From contig CAMLOC010000009.1 of assembly GCA_946481465.1 (NCBI GenBank), forward strand, positions 1 through 16,927: a DNA stretch of 16,927 nucleotides, in the 5' to 3' direction. A model generated the notes under the pieces. That model had not been told where the DNA came from. It worked only from the letters and a program-made list of their open reading frames with translations, and did no database searches. Within the stretch, counting starts at the first letter, position 1; every line of letters starts with the position of its first letter. Positions 1 through 6,930 of the stretch are shown here, piece after piece. A program made the translations under genes and the position numbers. This DNA is from an uncultured Shinella sp. Its GTDB lineage: Bacteria; Pseudomonadota; Alphaproteobacteria; Rhizobiales; Rhizobiaceae.

Positions 1-459
1 TGGACGCAGCAGGTCGTCCGCCATTTCACCGACACCTCGCGCACGGTTTGCCGCGTGGTGGCAAGCCGGGGGCAGGGTGAAGGCGCGGTCGTGGAAACCG
101 TGCAACTGTCCGGCGGCGACAACCCCGAGGCCTTGCTGGCAAATCTCGTCGGGACCATCCTGCCCGAAATGGCGGGGAAACACGGCATCGTCGGTATTCA
201 TCTGCTTCAGGGACAGGGTGGCCTCGGCCGCCAGGCGACCGCCGAGACCCGGCTGCGCGACGGTCCGGATGCGACGGCCGACATCGTGCTTCTCCTGGAA
301 CTGACGGACGCCGCCTTCCTGCCGGCGCTCCGCTCCGCCGGCCCGCTTTCGGACGCTGGCCTGCAGGCGGCCGGGGCGGGGCGCGAGATCCGCCGGGGTT
401 CCTACAGATTGCAATTCTCGCTCGGCAAGGGTGAGCATCCGGTCAGCCCGGCAGCCTGA
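1..459 (+). CDS. C-terminal part of an unidentified protein (5' end outside window)
   Basis: An open frame runs from the first base of the window to the TGA at 457-459, so the gene begins upstream and at least 152 residues are present. I do not recognise the family. The visible part alternates predicted strands and helices: a hydrophobic strand with the residues GIVGIHLL, then a charged helix, then the strand DIVLLLEL, and a C-terminal Tyr-Arg-Leu-Gln-Phe strand. This resembles small ferredoxin-like (dimeric alpha+beta barrel) proteins, but that is only a shape impression. There is no signal peptide or membrane segment in the visible part. It lies 19 bp ahead of the AroE-like gene on the same strand and is probably in the same operon, so a role linked to C4 acid-sugar use is possible but unproven. 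Confidence 0.7.
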   Translation, partial: WTQQVVRHFTDTSRTVCRVVASRGQGEGAVVETVQLSGGDNPEALLANLVGTILPEMAGKHGIVGIHLLQGQGGLGRQATAETRLRDGPDATADIVLLLELTDAAFLPALRSAGPLSDAGLQAAGAGREIRRGSYRLQFSLGKGEHPVSPAA

Positions 460-478
460 CCAACCAGTGGAGACGACG

Positions 479-1270
479 ATGACCCTGAAAGGGACGACCA
501 GACTTATCGGCATGATCGGCGATCCCATCGCGAAGGCGCGCACGCCGGGGCTGCTCAATCCGCGCATCGCCGCGGCGGGCGCAGACCTTGCCATCGTGCC
601 ACTCCACATTCCCGCCGGGGCTTTCGGCACGGTTTTCCCGGCGCTGCTCACGCTCGGCAACATGGCGGGCTTCATCGTCACCTATCCTTTCAAGGAAGGC
701 TGCCTTGCCTTCGCGGACCGCATCAGCACCGGCGCCAGGCTGGTCGGCGGGCTGAATGCGATGCGGCGCGAGGAGGATGGCACCTGGACGGCGGACATCT
801 TCGACGGGGTCGGCCTGCTGAACGCCGTCAAGCCGCAGCATGATCCGCGCGGCGCCCGTGTCCTGCTGATCGGCGCGGGCGGCGCGGGCCGCGCCATCGC
901 CGTCTCCTTTGCCGAGGCGGGAGCCGCAGCTATCACCGTGGCCGAACTGGACGATGCCCGTGCGGACGGCCTCGTCAGCGGCCTCGTCGCGGCTTTTCCC
1001 GGTTGCGTCATCCGCCGCGGCCCGCCGCACGCGGCAGGGCACGACATCGTCGTCAATGCGACGCCGGTCGGCATGAACCCCGACGACGGCCTGCCGGGAG
1101 AGGTCGGCGACTTCGCCGCGGGCATGACCGTCGTCGACATCGTGCCCGCCCCGGCGCCCACCGCCCTGTTGCGCAAGGCGAGCGCCGAAGGCGCCGCCAC
1201 CATTGCCGGCAGCGCCATGACGGACGGGCAGGCCACGGCGCTGCTGCGCTTTTTCGGCATCGAGGAATGA
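479..1270 (+). CDS. Shikimate/quinate dehydrogenase-family protein (AroE-like paralogue)
   Basis: 263-residue NADP/NAD-dependent dehydrogenase of the shikimate dehydrogenase family. The ATG at 479 is chosen because GGAG at 469-472 lies 6 nt upstream and the protein then starts like the family; an ATG at 431 would add 16 unusual residues. The N-terminal substrate domain (about 1-110) has the GDPIA turn, the catalytic lysine in the motif VTYPFK (Lys72), Asn93 and the catalytic aspartate Asp109. The Rossmann domain carries GAGGAG at 132-137. The two serines that hold the shikimate carboxylate in canonical AroE (pattern SxS) are Ala20 and Thr22 here, so biosynthetic AroE activity is doubtful. A quinate-type or acid-sugar substrate fits better, because the gene sits 37 bp upstream of denD in a C4 acid-sugar operon. 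Family assignment is firm; the substrate is unknown. Confidence 0.88.
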   Translation: MTLKGTTRLIGMIGDPIAKARTPGLLNPRIAAAGADLAIVPLHIPAGAFGTVFPALLTLGNMAGFIVTYPFKEGCLAFADRISTGARLVGGLNAMRREEDGTWTADIFDGVGLLNAVKPQHDPRGARVLLIGAGGAGRAIAVSFAEAGAAAITVAELDDARADGLVSGLVAAFPGCVIRRGPPHAAGHDIVVNATPVGMNPDDGLPGEVGDFAAGMTVVDIVPAPAPTALLRKASAEGAATIAGSAMTDGQATALLRFFGIEE

Positions 1271-1307
1271 GCCCCGAGAGGGCCGCCAAGCCAAGTGAGG
1301 ACAAGAC

Positions 1308-2285
1308 ATGCATATCATGATCATCGGCGGCGCCGGCATGCTCGGCCGCAAGGTTGCCGAGAGGCTGGTTGAGGACGGCGCCCTGGCGCAGGAAGCCGTC
1401 AGCGCGCTGACGCTCGTCGATGTCTTCGACCCGCCGGCGCCGGCCGGCTTTTCGGGAAAGCTCAACCTTGAGCGAAAGGACCTGTCGCAGCCGGGCGTCG
1501 CCGCCGACCTCGCCGCGCGCCGTCCCGACGTCATCATTCATCTGGCCGCCATCGTCTCGTCCGAGGCGGAGGCCGATTTCGACAAGGGATATGCCGTCAA
1601 TCTCGACGGGACCCGCAATCTCTTCGAGGCGATCCGCCTGGAAGGCGGCGACTACCGCCCGCGCGTCGTCTTCACCTCGTCGCTCGCCGTGTTCGGCGCG
1701 CCGTTGCCCGATCCCATCGGCGACGACCATATCCTCGCCCCGCTCACCAGCTACGGCACGCAGAAGGCGATCGGCGAACTCCTGCTTTCCGACTACAGCC
1801 GCCGCGGCATCTTCGACGGCGTCGGAATCCGCCTGCCGACGATCTGCATCCGTCCGGGCAAGCCGAACCGCGCGGCGTCCGGCTTCTTCTCCAATATCCT
1901 GCGTGAGCCATTGAAGGGCGAGCCGGCGGTGCTGCCGGTCGATCCTTCCGTGCGGCACTGGTTCGCCAGCCCACAGGCCGCGGTCGGCTTCATCCTTCAT
2001 GCCGCCGCGCTCGACAGCGCGCTGCTCGGAAACCGCCGCAACCTGACGATGCCCGGCGTGTGCGCCAGCGTGGCCGAGCAGATCGAAGCGCTGCGCCGCA
2101 CCGCCGGAGACGAAGCGGTCGCCCTCATCCGCCGCGAGGAAGACCCGGCGATCGCCGCGATCATCGCCGGCTGGCCGCGCAGCTTCGAAACGAAGCGCGC
2201 GGAAGAGCTGGGCTTTGTCGCCGACGCTTCGATGGACGAGATCATCCGATTGCATCAGGCCAGCGAAGCGGCCGCCGCAACGTAA
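1308..2285 (+). CDS. denD: D-erythronate dehydrogenase (extended SDR, DenD)
   Basis: 325-residue cytoplasmic NAD-dependent epimerase/dehydratase-type protein. In characterised operons DenD oxidises D-erythronate to its keto acid, the entry step to the OtnI/OtnK pathway. The start is ATG 1308 with GAGG at 1297-1300. The N-terminal Rossmann fold has GGAGMLG at 7-13, the Thr-Ser-Ser active-site strand is at 123-125, and the catalytic YxxxK is Tyr149/Lys153 in the run SYGTQK. Length matches the family. The opening residues and the coupling with otnI and otnK separate it from sugar-nucleotide epimerases. It is followed by a 90-bp gap with strong inverted repeats before otnI. Confidence that it is an acid-sugar SDR is high. 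Specificity for erythronate over a related C4 acid is inferred from context. Confidence 0.85.
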   Translation: MHIMIIGGAGMLGRKVAERLVEDGALAQEAVSALTLVDVFDPPAPAGFSGKLNLERKDLSQPGVAADLAARRPDVIIHLAAIVSSEAEADFDKGYAVNLDGTRNLFEAIRLEGGDYRPRVVFTSSLAVFGAPLPDPIGDDHILAPLTSYGTQKAIGELLLSDYSRRGIFDGVGIRLPTICIRPGKPNRAASGFFSNILREPLKGEPAVLPVDPSVRHWFASPQAAVGFILHAAALDSALLGNRRNLTMPGVCASVAEQIEALRRTAGDEAVALIRREEDPAIAAIIAGWPRSFETKRAEELGFVADASMDEIIRLHQASEAAAAT

Positions 2286-2293
2286 CCGGCCGG

Positions 2294-2353
2294 GGTTCGT
2301 CGGCCGAACCGTCGAAATATCGATGTGCGGGCGTCCGGCCGACCGGAGCCCGC
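2294..2353 (+). other. Two adjacent stem-loops in the denD-otnI gap
   Basis: The 90-bp gap contains two inverted repeats. The first pairs GGTTCG (2294-2299) with CGAACC (2305-2310) across a 5-nt loop. The second pairs GCGGGC plus TCCGG (2327-2332 and 2334-2338) with CCGGA plus GCCCGC (2343-2353) across the 4-nt loop CCGA, giving 11 base pairs with a single bulged G at 2333. No T-run follows, so this is not a classic terminator. The second hairpin ends 9 nt before the GAGG ribosome binding site of otnI, so it could affect mRNA stability or otnI translation. Confidence 0.6.
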
Positions 2354-2375
2354 GCGGCAGATGAGGGCTCCTCCC

Positions 2376-3158
2376 ATGCCTCGCTTTGCAGCCAACCTGA
2401 CGATGATGTTCACCGAACTGCCTTTCCTCGACCGCTTCGCGGCGGCGGCTGCTGCCGGTTTCAAATCGGTGGAATTCCTGTTCCCCTACGATCATCCGGC
2501 GGACGCCGTTCGCGCCGCGGCCGATCGCGCCGGCGTCGATATCGTATTGTTCAATTTTCCGCCCGGCGACTGGTCGGCGGGCGAGCGCGGCATCGCGGCA
2601 CTGCCGGACAGGGCCGGCGAGCTTTCCGCCGCACTCCGGCGCGGTATCGAATATGCCCTTGCGCTCGCCGTGCCGCGGCTGCACCTGATGGCGGGCCTCG
2701 TTCCGGCTTCGGAGGCGTCAGGCGAGCGCTTTCGCGCCGCGATCCGGGAAGCCGCCGAACTGGCCGCGCCCCATGGCATCGACATCCTGCTGGAACCGCT
2801 CAACAGGCGCGACATGCCGGGCTACTTCCTTTCCGATTTCGCCGAGGCCGAGAGCATCATTCTGGCGCTCGGCCTGCCGAACGTGAAGCTGCAGTTCGAT
2901 ATCTACCATCGCCAGATCCTGCACGGCGACGTGACCGCGGCGCTGAGACGGCTGCTGCCGATGATCGGGCATATCCAGACCGCTTCCGTGCCAGACCGCA
3001 ACGAGCCGGGCACGGGCGAGCTCGATGATTTCCGGATTTTCCGCCTTCTCGACGAGATCGGCTATCGCGGCCATGTCGGCTGCGAGTACCGACCGGCCTC
3101 TTCGACGCGCGAGGGGCTGGGCTGGCTTGGAAAGACGACGGACATGGGAGGCGCATGA
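2376..3158 (+). CDS. otnI: 2-oxo-tetronate isomerase (hydroxypyruvate isomerase family, OtnI)
   Basis: 260-residue TIM-barrel protein of the xylose-isomerase-like/Hyi family, which interconverts 2-oxo- and 3-oxo-tetronate so that OtnK can act. The start is ATG 2376 (protein begins MPRFAANL), with GAGG at 2363-2366; an in-frame ATG at 2325 lies inside the upstream hairpin and is rejected. The expected metal-ligand and catalytic set is present: Glu140 (LLEPLN), Asp175 and His178 (FDIYH), His199 and Gln201 (HIQTA), and Glu237 (GCEYRP). Length is typical for the family. The TGA at 3156-3158 directly abuts the otnK ATG, so translation of the two is probably coupled. Classical hydroxypyruvate isomerase is the alternative, but placement between denD and otnK favours OtnI. 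Confidence 0.87.
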   Translation: MPRFAANLTMMFTELPFLDRFAAAAAAGFKSVEFLFPYDHPADAVRAAADRAGVDIVLFNFPPGDWSAGERGIAALPDRAGELSAALRRGIEYALALAVPRLHLMAGLVPASEASGERFRAAIREAAELAAPHGIDILLEPLNRRDMPGYFLSDFAEAESIILALGLPNVKLQFDIYHRQILHGDVTAALRRLLPMIGHIQTASVPDRNEPGTGELDDFRIFRLLDEIGYRGHVGCEYRPASSTREGLGWLGKTTDMGGA

Positions 3159-4406
3159 ATGTTCATCGGCGCAATCGCGGACGACCTCACCGGCGCGACG
3201 GATCTGTCGCTGACTTTGGCGCGCGAAGGAATGAAGGTCCTTCAGGTGGTCGGCGTCCCGGCCGCCGATCTGGATTTCGCGGATGCGGAGGCCGTGGTGG
3301 TCTCGCTGAAATCCCGCACCATTCCGGCGCAGGAGGCGGTCGGCATGTCGTTGGCCTCCGCGAGGGTGCTCCGCGCGCGGGGCGCACGGCAGTTCCTGTT
3401 CAAATATTGCTCGACGTTCGATTCGACCGATAGCGGCAATATCGGCCCCGTCACCGATGCCCTGATGGCTTTCCTGGAGACCGACCGGACCATCGCGTGC
3501 CCCGCCTTTCCCGCCACGGGACGCACCGTCTACCGGGGACATCTCTTCGTCGGCGACCAGCTGCTTTCGGAGAGCAGCATGAAGGATCACCCGCTGACCC
3601 CGATGCGCGATGCGAACCTGGTCCGCGTGCTTGGCCGCCAGAGCCGGAATGCCATAGGCCTGGTTCCGCGCGATGTGGTCGCGGCCGGCGAGGCGGCGCT
3701 GAAGGCGGCGCTCGACACGGTCTCCGGCATCGCCATCGTCGATGCGATCAACGATGGCGACCTTCGGGCGATCGGACGCGCCGCGCGGGATTTGCGGCTG
3801 GTCACCGGCGGGTCCGGCATCGCGCTCGGCCTGCCCGCGAATTTCCTGCCGCCGGGCCGGGCGCGGCGCACGGTGCCGCTGCCGGTCCCGCAGGGGCGCA
3901 CGATCATCCTCGCCGGGTCGTGCTCGACGGCGACACGCCGCCAGGTCGCATCCGCCATCGAGGCGGGCGTCCCCGCGCTCAAGCTCGATGCCATTGCAAT
4001 CGCCGAGGAACGCGTTTCGGTGCGAAACGTGCTCGATTTCGTTCTGCAAAGCGATGGGGCTCTGCCGCCGCTGGTCTGGTCCAGTGCCGATCCCCAGGAG
4101 GTCAGGCTGGCGCAGGACCGGCTTGGGCGTGAGCACGCCGGCGCGCTGGTCGAGGCCTTCCTCGCGGACCTCGCCGGTGCGCTCATCGGCGCAGGGTTCA
4201 ACCGCTTTATCGTCGCCGGCGGCGAGACGTCCGGTGCGGTGGTCAATCGCCTTCGCGTCCCGGCGCTCGAGATAGGTCCCGAGATCGATCCGGGCGTCCC
4301 CTGGACGCGGGCGAGGGGCACAAGTGCCCCGCTGGCACTTGCCCTCAAGTCCGGCAATTTCGGAACGGACGATTTCTTCCTGAAAGCCTGGAGGATGCTG
4401 CCGTGA
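3159..4406 (+). CDS. otnK: 3-oxo-tetronate 4-kinase (DUF1537 four-carbon acid sugar kinase, OtnK)
   Basis: 415-residue ATP-dependent kinase that phosphorylates a 3-oxo-tetronate at position 4 in erythronate/threonate catabolism. The N-terminal sugar-binding domain has the family hallmark ADDLTGATD (Asp8, Asp9) and the run KYCSTFDSTDSGNIG near residue 85-100. The C-terminal nucleotide-binding domain has GGETSG at 354-359. Full family length. The start at 3159 is supported by GGGAGG at 3146-3151, 7 nt upstream; an out-of-frame ATG at 3155 is too close to it. It abuts otnI with no gap. The usual partner OtnC, a class II aldolase-type decarboxylase, does not follow; a GTG start overlapping this stop leads only to a 23-codon frame. 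Kinase family is certain; erythronate versus threonate use rests on the presence of denD. Confidence 0.92.
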   Translation: MFIGAIADDLTGATDLSLTLAREGMKVLQVVGVPAADLDFADAEAVVVSLKSRTIPAQEAVGMSLASARVLRARGARQFLFKYCSTFDSTDSGNIGPVTDALMAFLETDRTIACPAFPATGRTVYRGHLFVGDQLLSESSMKDHPLTPMRDANLVRVLGRQSRNAIGLVPRDVVAAGEAALKAALDTVSGIAIVDAINDGDLRAIGRAARDLRLVTGGSGIALGLPANFLPPGRARRTVPLPVPQGRTIILAGSCSTATRRQVASAIEAGVPALKLDAIAIAEERVSVRNVLDFVLQSDGALPPLVWSSADPQEVRLAQDRLGREHAGALVEAFLADLAGALIGAGFNRFIVAGGETSGAVVNRLRVPALEIGPEIDPGVPWTRARGTSAPLALALKSGNFGTDDFFLKAWRMLP

Positions 4407-4474
4407 CCGCCTCTCTGCCATCGCGCGCCGACCTTCAGGCCAATGAGGTTCCGAAGAGTTCGCTGCGGCAGTGA
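4403..4474 (+). pseudogene. Possible 5' stub of a truncated gene following otnK
   Basis: A GTG at 4403 overlaps the otnK stop in the classic GTGA arrangement, and GGAGG at 4390-4394 lies 8 nt before it, the best-placed ribosome binding site in this part of the window. The frame reads VTASLPSRADLQANEV and then ends at TGA 4472-4474, after 23 codons. From 4435 on it is antisense to the end of the LysR gene. This looks like the surviving start of a coupled downstream gene whose body was lost. otnC is the obvious candidate by operon logic, but 15 or so residues are too few to identify a family. It may instead be a chance short frame. Confidence 0.35.
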
Positions 4475-5400
4475 TCGAGGAAGTCGCGCACGAGCTCGCT
4501 GTCTTTCAGGAACCGTGCCGAGCCGAAATAGACCGACACCGGCGTCAGCTCCGGCAGGGCGACTGCGTCGATCGCGTCATTGCCGGTTTCTACCGACCAG
4601 GACGGCAGGATCGAGAAGCCGAGCCCCTCGGCGATGCAGCGCTTGATGCTGACGCTGGAGGAGACCGAGATCAGCGGATCGACGGTCGCGCCGGTGCGGC
4701 TGAGGAAATCGATCGCGATATCGCGCACCGTCTGCCCGGGCTCGTGGGAGACGAAGGGCCGTCCGCGCGCCCATTCGGGCACGGCGCTTGATGTCGGCGG
4801 CGGCCCCCAGGCCCGCGGAAAGACCAGCGACAGCCCGTAGCGCCCGAGCAGTTGCTGCATGACGATAGGGTCGCCGAAATGCCGCTCGGCGATGAAGATG
4901 TCGAGGCTGCCCTGCCGCACGAGATCGGCCAGCGCCGTGTCGCGCTCATAGACGACCAGTTCCACCTCCGGCCTGGTCTCGTGGAACGTGCGCACGACGC
5001 GCGGGAACAGGTCATGGAAGATGCCCTGCGGCATGCCGATGCGCAGCATGGGCCGCTGCCGTTCCATCAGCCGCGTCAGCCGGCTCAGCATCATGTCGAA
5101 TTCCGGCCGGATCAGTTCGTACAGCGCAAGGCCCCGCGGGGTCAGCACGACGCGCCGCGCGCCGCGCTCGGCCACGACCAGGCGCTCGCCCAGAAGGTGC
5201 TCGAGCCGGCGGATGTGGTTGGCCACCGAGGGATGGCTGAGATTGAGTTCGCGCGCGGCGGCGGAATAGGAGCCGGTACGGCCGAGCTGGTAGAATGTCT
5301 GGACGAGGGGAAGGCTGATCGCCGGCAAGAAGACATGTCCGTCGGTGGGAGGGATCGGTGCGGGAAGGATAGGCTTTCGCCGGGCGCCGCTACAAGGCAT
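4435..5400 (-). CDS. LysR-type transcriptional regulator
   Basis: 321-residue DNA-binding regulator, probably controlling the divergent catabolic/transport operon that starts at 5507. The winged helix-turn-helix covers roughly residues 28-88, with the typical run SAAARELNLSHPSVANHI (46-63) and the wing sequence near LGERL. The effector-binding periplasmic-protein-like domain follows, with LRIGMPQG at its start and IAEGLGFSILP near the C-terminus. The helix-turn-helix begins about 27 residues later than usual. The annotated ATG has no clear ribosome binding site, so the true start may be internal, for example TTG at residue 25. It is convergent with otnK, with 28 bp between stop codons and no visible terminator. 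The co-inducer cannot be inferred from sequence. Confidence 0.9.
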   Translation of the reverse strand: MPCSGARRKPILPAPIPPTDGHVFLPAISLPLVQTFYQLGRTGSYSAAARELNLSHPSVANHIRRLEHLLGERLVVAERGARRVVLTPRGLALYELIRPEFDMMLSRLTRLMERQRPMLRIGMPQGIFHDLFPRVVRTFHETRPEVELVVYERDTALADLVRQGSLDIFIAERHFGDPIVMQQLLGRYGLSLVFPRAWGPPPTSSAVPEWARGRPFVSHEPGQTVRDIAIDFLSRTGATVDPLISVSSSVSIKRCIAEGLGFSILPSWSVETGNDAIDAVALPELTPVSVYFGSARFLKDSELVRDFLDHCRSELFGTSLA

Positions 5401-5506
5401 GTGGGGCGCTGAGTTGTAAATTTTTTTAGAACTTCTCCGCCAGTTCTTTTATCGACGCCCTTTCCGGCCTCGCGCTACGATCCACCCGGTCATCGCGGGA
5501 TTTAAC
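5401..5506. promoter_or_regulatory. Divergent promoter/operator region between the LysR gene and the dehydrogenase operon
   Basis: This 106-bp gap is the only clearly intergenic divergent region in the window and must hold promoters for both directions. It contains an AT-rich patch around 5414-5428 (TAAATTTTTTTA) that stands out in this GC-rich DNA. It also contains an interrupted palindrome, AGAAC (5428-5432), 10 nt spacer, GTTCT (5443-5447), about 60 bp upstream of the GTG at 5507. LysR proteins commonly bind such dyads near divergent promoters. The even 20-bp length is not the textbook T-N11-A box. I could not find a convincing -35/-10 pair. Confidence 0.55.
5428..5447. promoter_or_regulatory. 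Candidate regulator binding site (AGAAC-N10-GTTCT)
   Basis: Perfect 5-bp half-sites separated by 10 nt, about one helical turn centre to centre plus half-site length, in the divergent promoter region. The left half directly follows a run of seven T. It is the most obvious dyad between the two start codons. Assignment to the neighbouring LysR protein is inference from position only. Confidence 0.4.
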
Positions 5507-6676
5507 GTGCGCAAGGAACACTCGTCTCCTCCGGTCGTGATTGTGGGCGCCGGCATTGTCGGCGCGGCCACTGCCGCCTTCCTGTCGCTGTCGGGCATGC
5601 CGGTGCGCCTGCTCGAAGCGGCGGTTCCCGCCGCCGAGGCGACGGGTGCGGCGGATGGCGCAGTCTCGGTCGCCAGCAAGCGGCCGGGGCCGATGATGAC
5701 CATTGCGCGCGCCGGCGCCGCGCTCTACCGCACGCTTGCCGAGGAGGGCCTGTTCGCCGGCCTCTTCCATTCCCGCCCCACCTTCCTCATCGCCATGAAC
5801 GACACGGAGGCCGAGGTCCTCTCCGCCCATGCCGGTGCGCTGACGGAGGCGGGCGCCGCCGTGCGCTGGCTCGCACGCGCCGATATCGGCGGCAGGTTGC
5901 CGCGCATCTCCACCGCGGCCGTCGCCGCGCTCGAGGTCGAGGGCGAAGGCCATGCCATAGGCTACGATATCGTTGCCCGGCTGATCGCGGCGGCGGGGCT
6001 GACGGTCGAGCGCAACACGCCGGTGAGCGGGCTGGAATTCGACCGGGCGGACGGCCGGGTCAGCGGCGTGCGCACCGGCGAAAGGGTGATCCCCGCTTCG
6101 GCGGTGGTGGTCGCGGCCGGCGGCGGCGCAGGCCGGCTCGTCGGCCTGCCAGACGTCTCGCGCCCCCGGCGCGGCCAGCAGCTCGTGACCGAGCGGGCCC
6201 CGGACCTCAACGGCGCGCTGCCGGGTTCGCTCCTCTCCTGCAGCTATCTCCTCAGCAAGAAGGCCGAGCATGCGGGCGATCCGCGCGGCTACGGCGTGGT
6301 GATCGATCCGCTGCGCACCGGCCAGTTCCTGATCGGCTCCACCCGCGAGGAGGGCGAGACGAGCCGGGAGAACGACATCGAGGCGGTCGCCCGTCTGGCC
6401 GCCTCGGCGCGCGAGATGGTGCCGGAGCTTGCGCGCCTGCGCGTCATCCGCTGCTTTGCCGGCATCCGCACCGCCATGTGCGACGGCCTGCCGATGATCG
6501 GCCGCATGCCTGCGGCCGACAATCTCTTCGTGGCGGCCGGCTTCGAGGGCGACGGTATCTGTCTCGGCCCGCTCACCGGCCGGGTCGTGGCGAACCTGGT
6601 GCAGGGCCGCGAGCCCGGCATCGACCTTTCCGCCTTCGATCCGGCGCGCTTTTCCGGCGAGAGGATCGCGGCATGA
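5507..6676 (+). CDS. FAD-dependent oxidoreductase, DAO family (OoxB/HcnC-like catalytic subunit)
   Basis: 389-residue flavoprotein of the D-amino-acid/sarcosine oxidase superfamily. In complexes of this type it oxidises the C-N bond of an amino acid, imino acid or opine and passes electrons to its partner subunits. The N-terminal dinucleotide fold has VGAGIVGAATA followed by an acidic strand end (LLE). The C-terminal FAD region shows CFAGIRTAMCDGLPMIG and GFEGDGICLGP, typical of the family. It starts at GTG 5507 with GGGA at 5497-5500; no better start precedes the fold. No signal peptide, so it is cytoplasmic. Its stop overlaps the next start (ATGA). It is the first gene of the operon facing the LysR regulator. 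Related enzymes act on octopine/nopaline, glycine (HCN synthase), D-hydroxyproline or D-amino acids; the substrate here is unknown. Confidence 0.87.
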   Translation: MRKEHSSPPVVIVGAGIVGAATAAFLSLSGMPVRLLEAAVPAAEATGAADGAVSVASKRPGPMMTIARAGAALYRTLAEEGLFAGLFHSRPTFLIAMNDTEAEVLSAHAGALTEAGAAVRWLARADIGGRLPRISTAAVAALEVEGEGHAIGYDIVARLIAAAGLTVERNTPVSGLEFDRADGRVSGVRTGERVIPASAVVVAAGGGAGRLVGLPDVSRPRRGQQLVTERAPDLNGALPGSLLSCSYLLSKKAEHAGDPRGYGVVIDPLRTGQFLIGSTREEGETSRENDIEAVARLAASAREMVPELARLRVIRCFAGIRTAMCDGLPMIGRMPAADNLFVAAGFEGDGICLGPLTGRVVANLVQGREPGIDLSAFDPARFSGERIAA

Positions 6677-6930
6677 CGGCGGGCGGGGCATTCTTCTGGC
6701 GCGGCAGGCCCGTGCCCTTCCGGCGCGGCGAGAGCATCGCGGCGGCACTCGCCGGCATCGGCGTGCATGCCTTCGGCAGCGATCCTTCAGGCGCCGCCAC
6801 CCGCTATTTCTGCGGCATCGGCGCCTACCAGTGCTGCCTCGTGCGGGTCGACGGCCTGGCGAAGGAAGCCTGTCTCGAACCCGCCGAGGAGAATATCCGC
6901 GTCACGGCCCTGGAGGACGGCGATGGGTGA
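6673..6930 (+). CDS. Small [2Fe-2S] subunit of the dehydrogenase complex (OoxA/HcnA-like ferredoxin domain)
   Basis: 85-residue ferredoxin-like protein (Fer2_4 type), the small subunit between two flavoproteins in OoxAB/HcnABC/hydroxyproline-dehydrogenase-like complexes, where it relays electrons. It begins with the family pattern of a strand, FRRGESIAAALAGIG, and has a cysteine cluster in FCGIGAYQCCLVRVDG plus Cys67. The usual spacing is C-x4-C-x2-C with a fourth Cys downstream. Here the cluster is Cys47, Tyr52 in place of the second cysteine, then Cys54 and Cys55, so one ligand is shifted by two residues. Start and stop overlap both neighbours: ATGA with the preceding stop, and 8 bp with the next gene. 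Length is normal for the stand-alone subunit. Confidence 0.85.
   Translation: MTAGGAFFWRGRPVPFRRGESIAAALAGIGVHAFGSDPSGAATRYFCGIGAYQCCLVRVDGLAKEACLEPAEENIRVTALEDGDG

Noticed and set aside
1267..1320. 17-codon frame starting at an ATGA overlap with the AroE-like stop and ending in denD
   Set aside because: Very short, no residues of note, and denD has its own well-placed ribosome binding site; chance is the best explanation.
1053..2684. 543-codon - strand open frame across the AroE-like gene and denD
   Set aside because: Low-complexity Arg/Gly/Ala-rich product, antisense to two clear family members with catalytic motifs.
2718..4421. 567-codon - strand open frame opposite otnI and otnK
   Set aside because: Same antisense artefact; no domain signature, while otnI and otnK show complete active-site sets.
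4407..4434. Terminator between the convergent otnK and LysR genes
   Set aside because: The 28 bp between the stop codons hold no convincing stem-loop or T-run on either strand.
5401..5506. Sigma-70 promoter or T-N11-A LysR box
   Set aside because: No -35/-10 pair with acceptable spacing and no dyad of T-N11-A form could be found by eye; only the AGAAC-N10-GTTCT dyad is reported.
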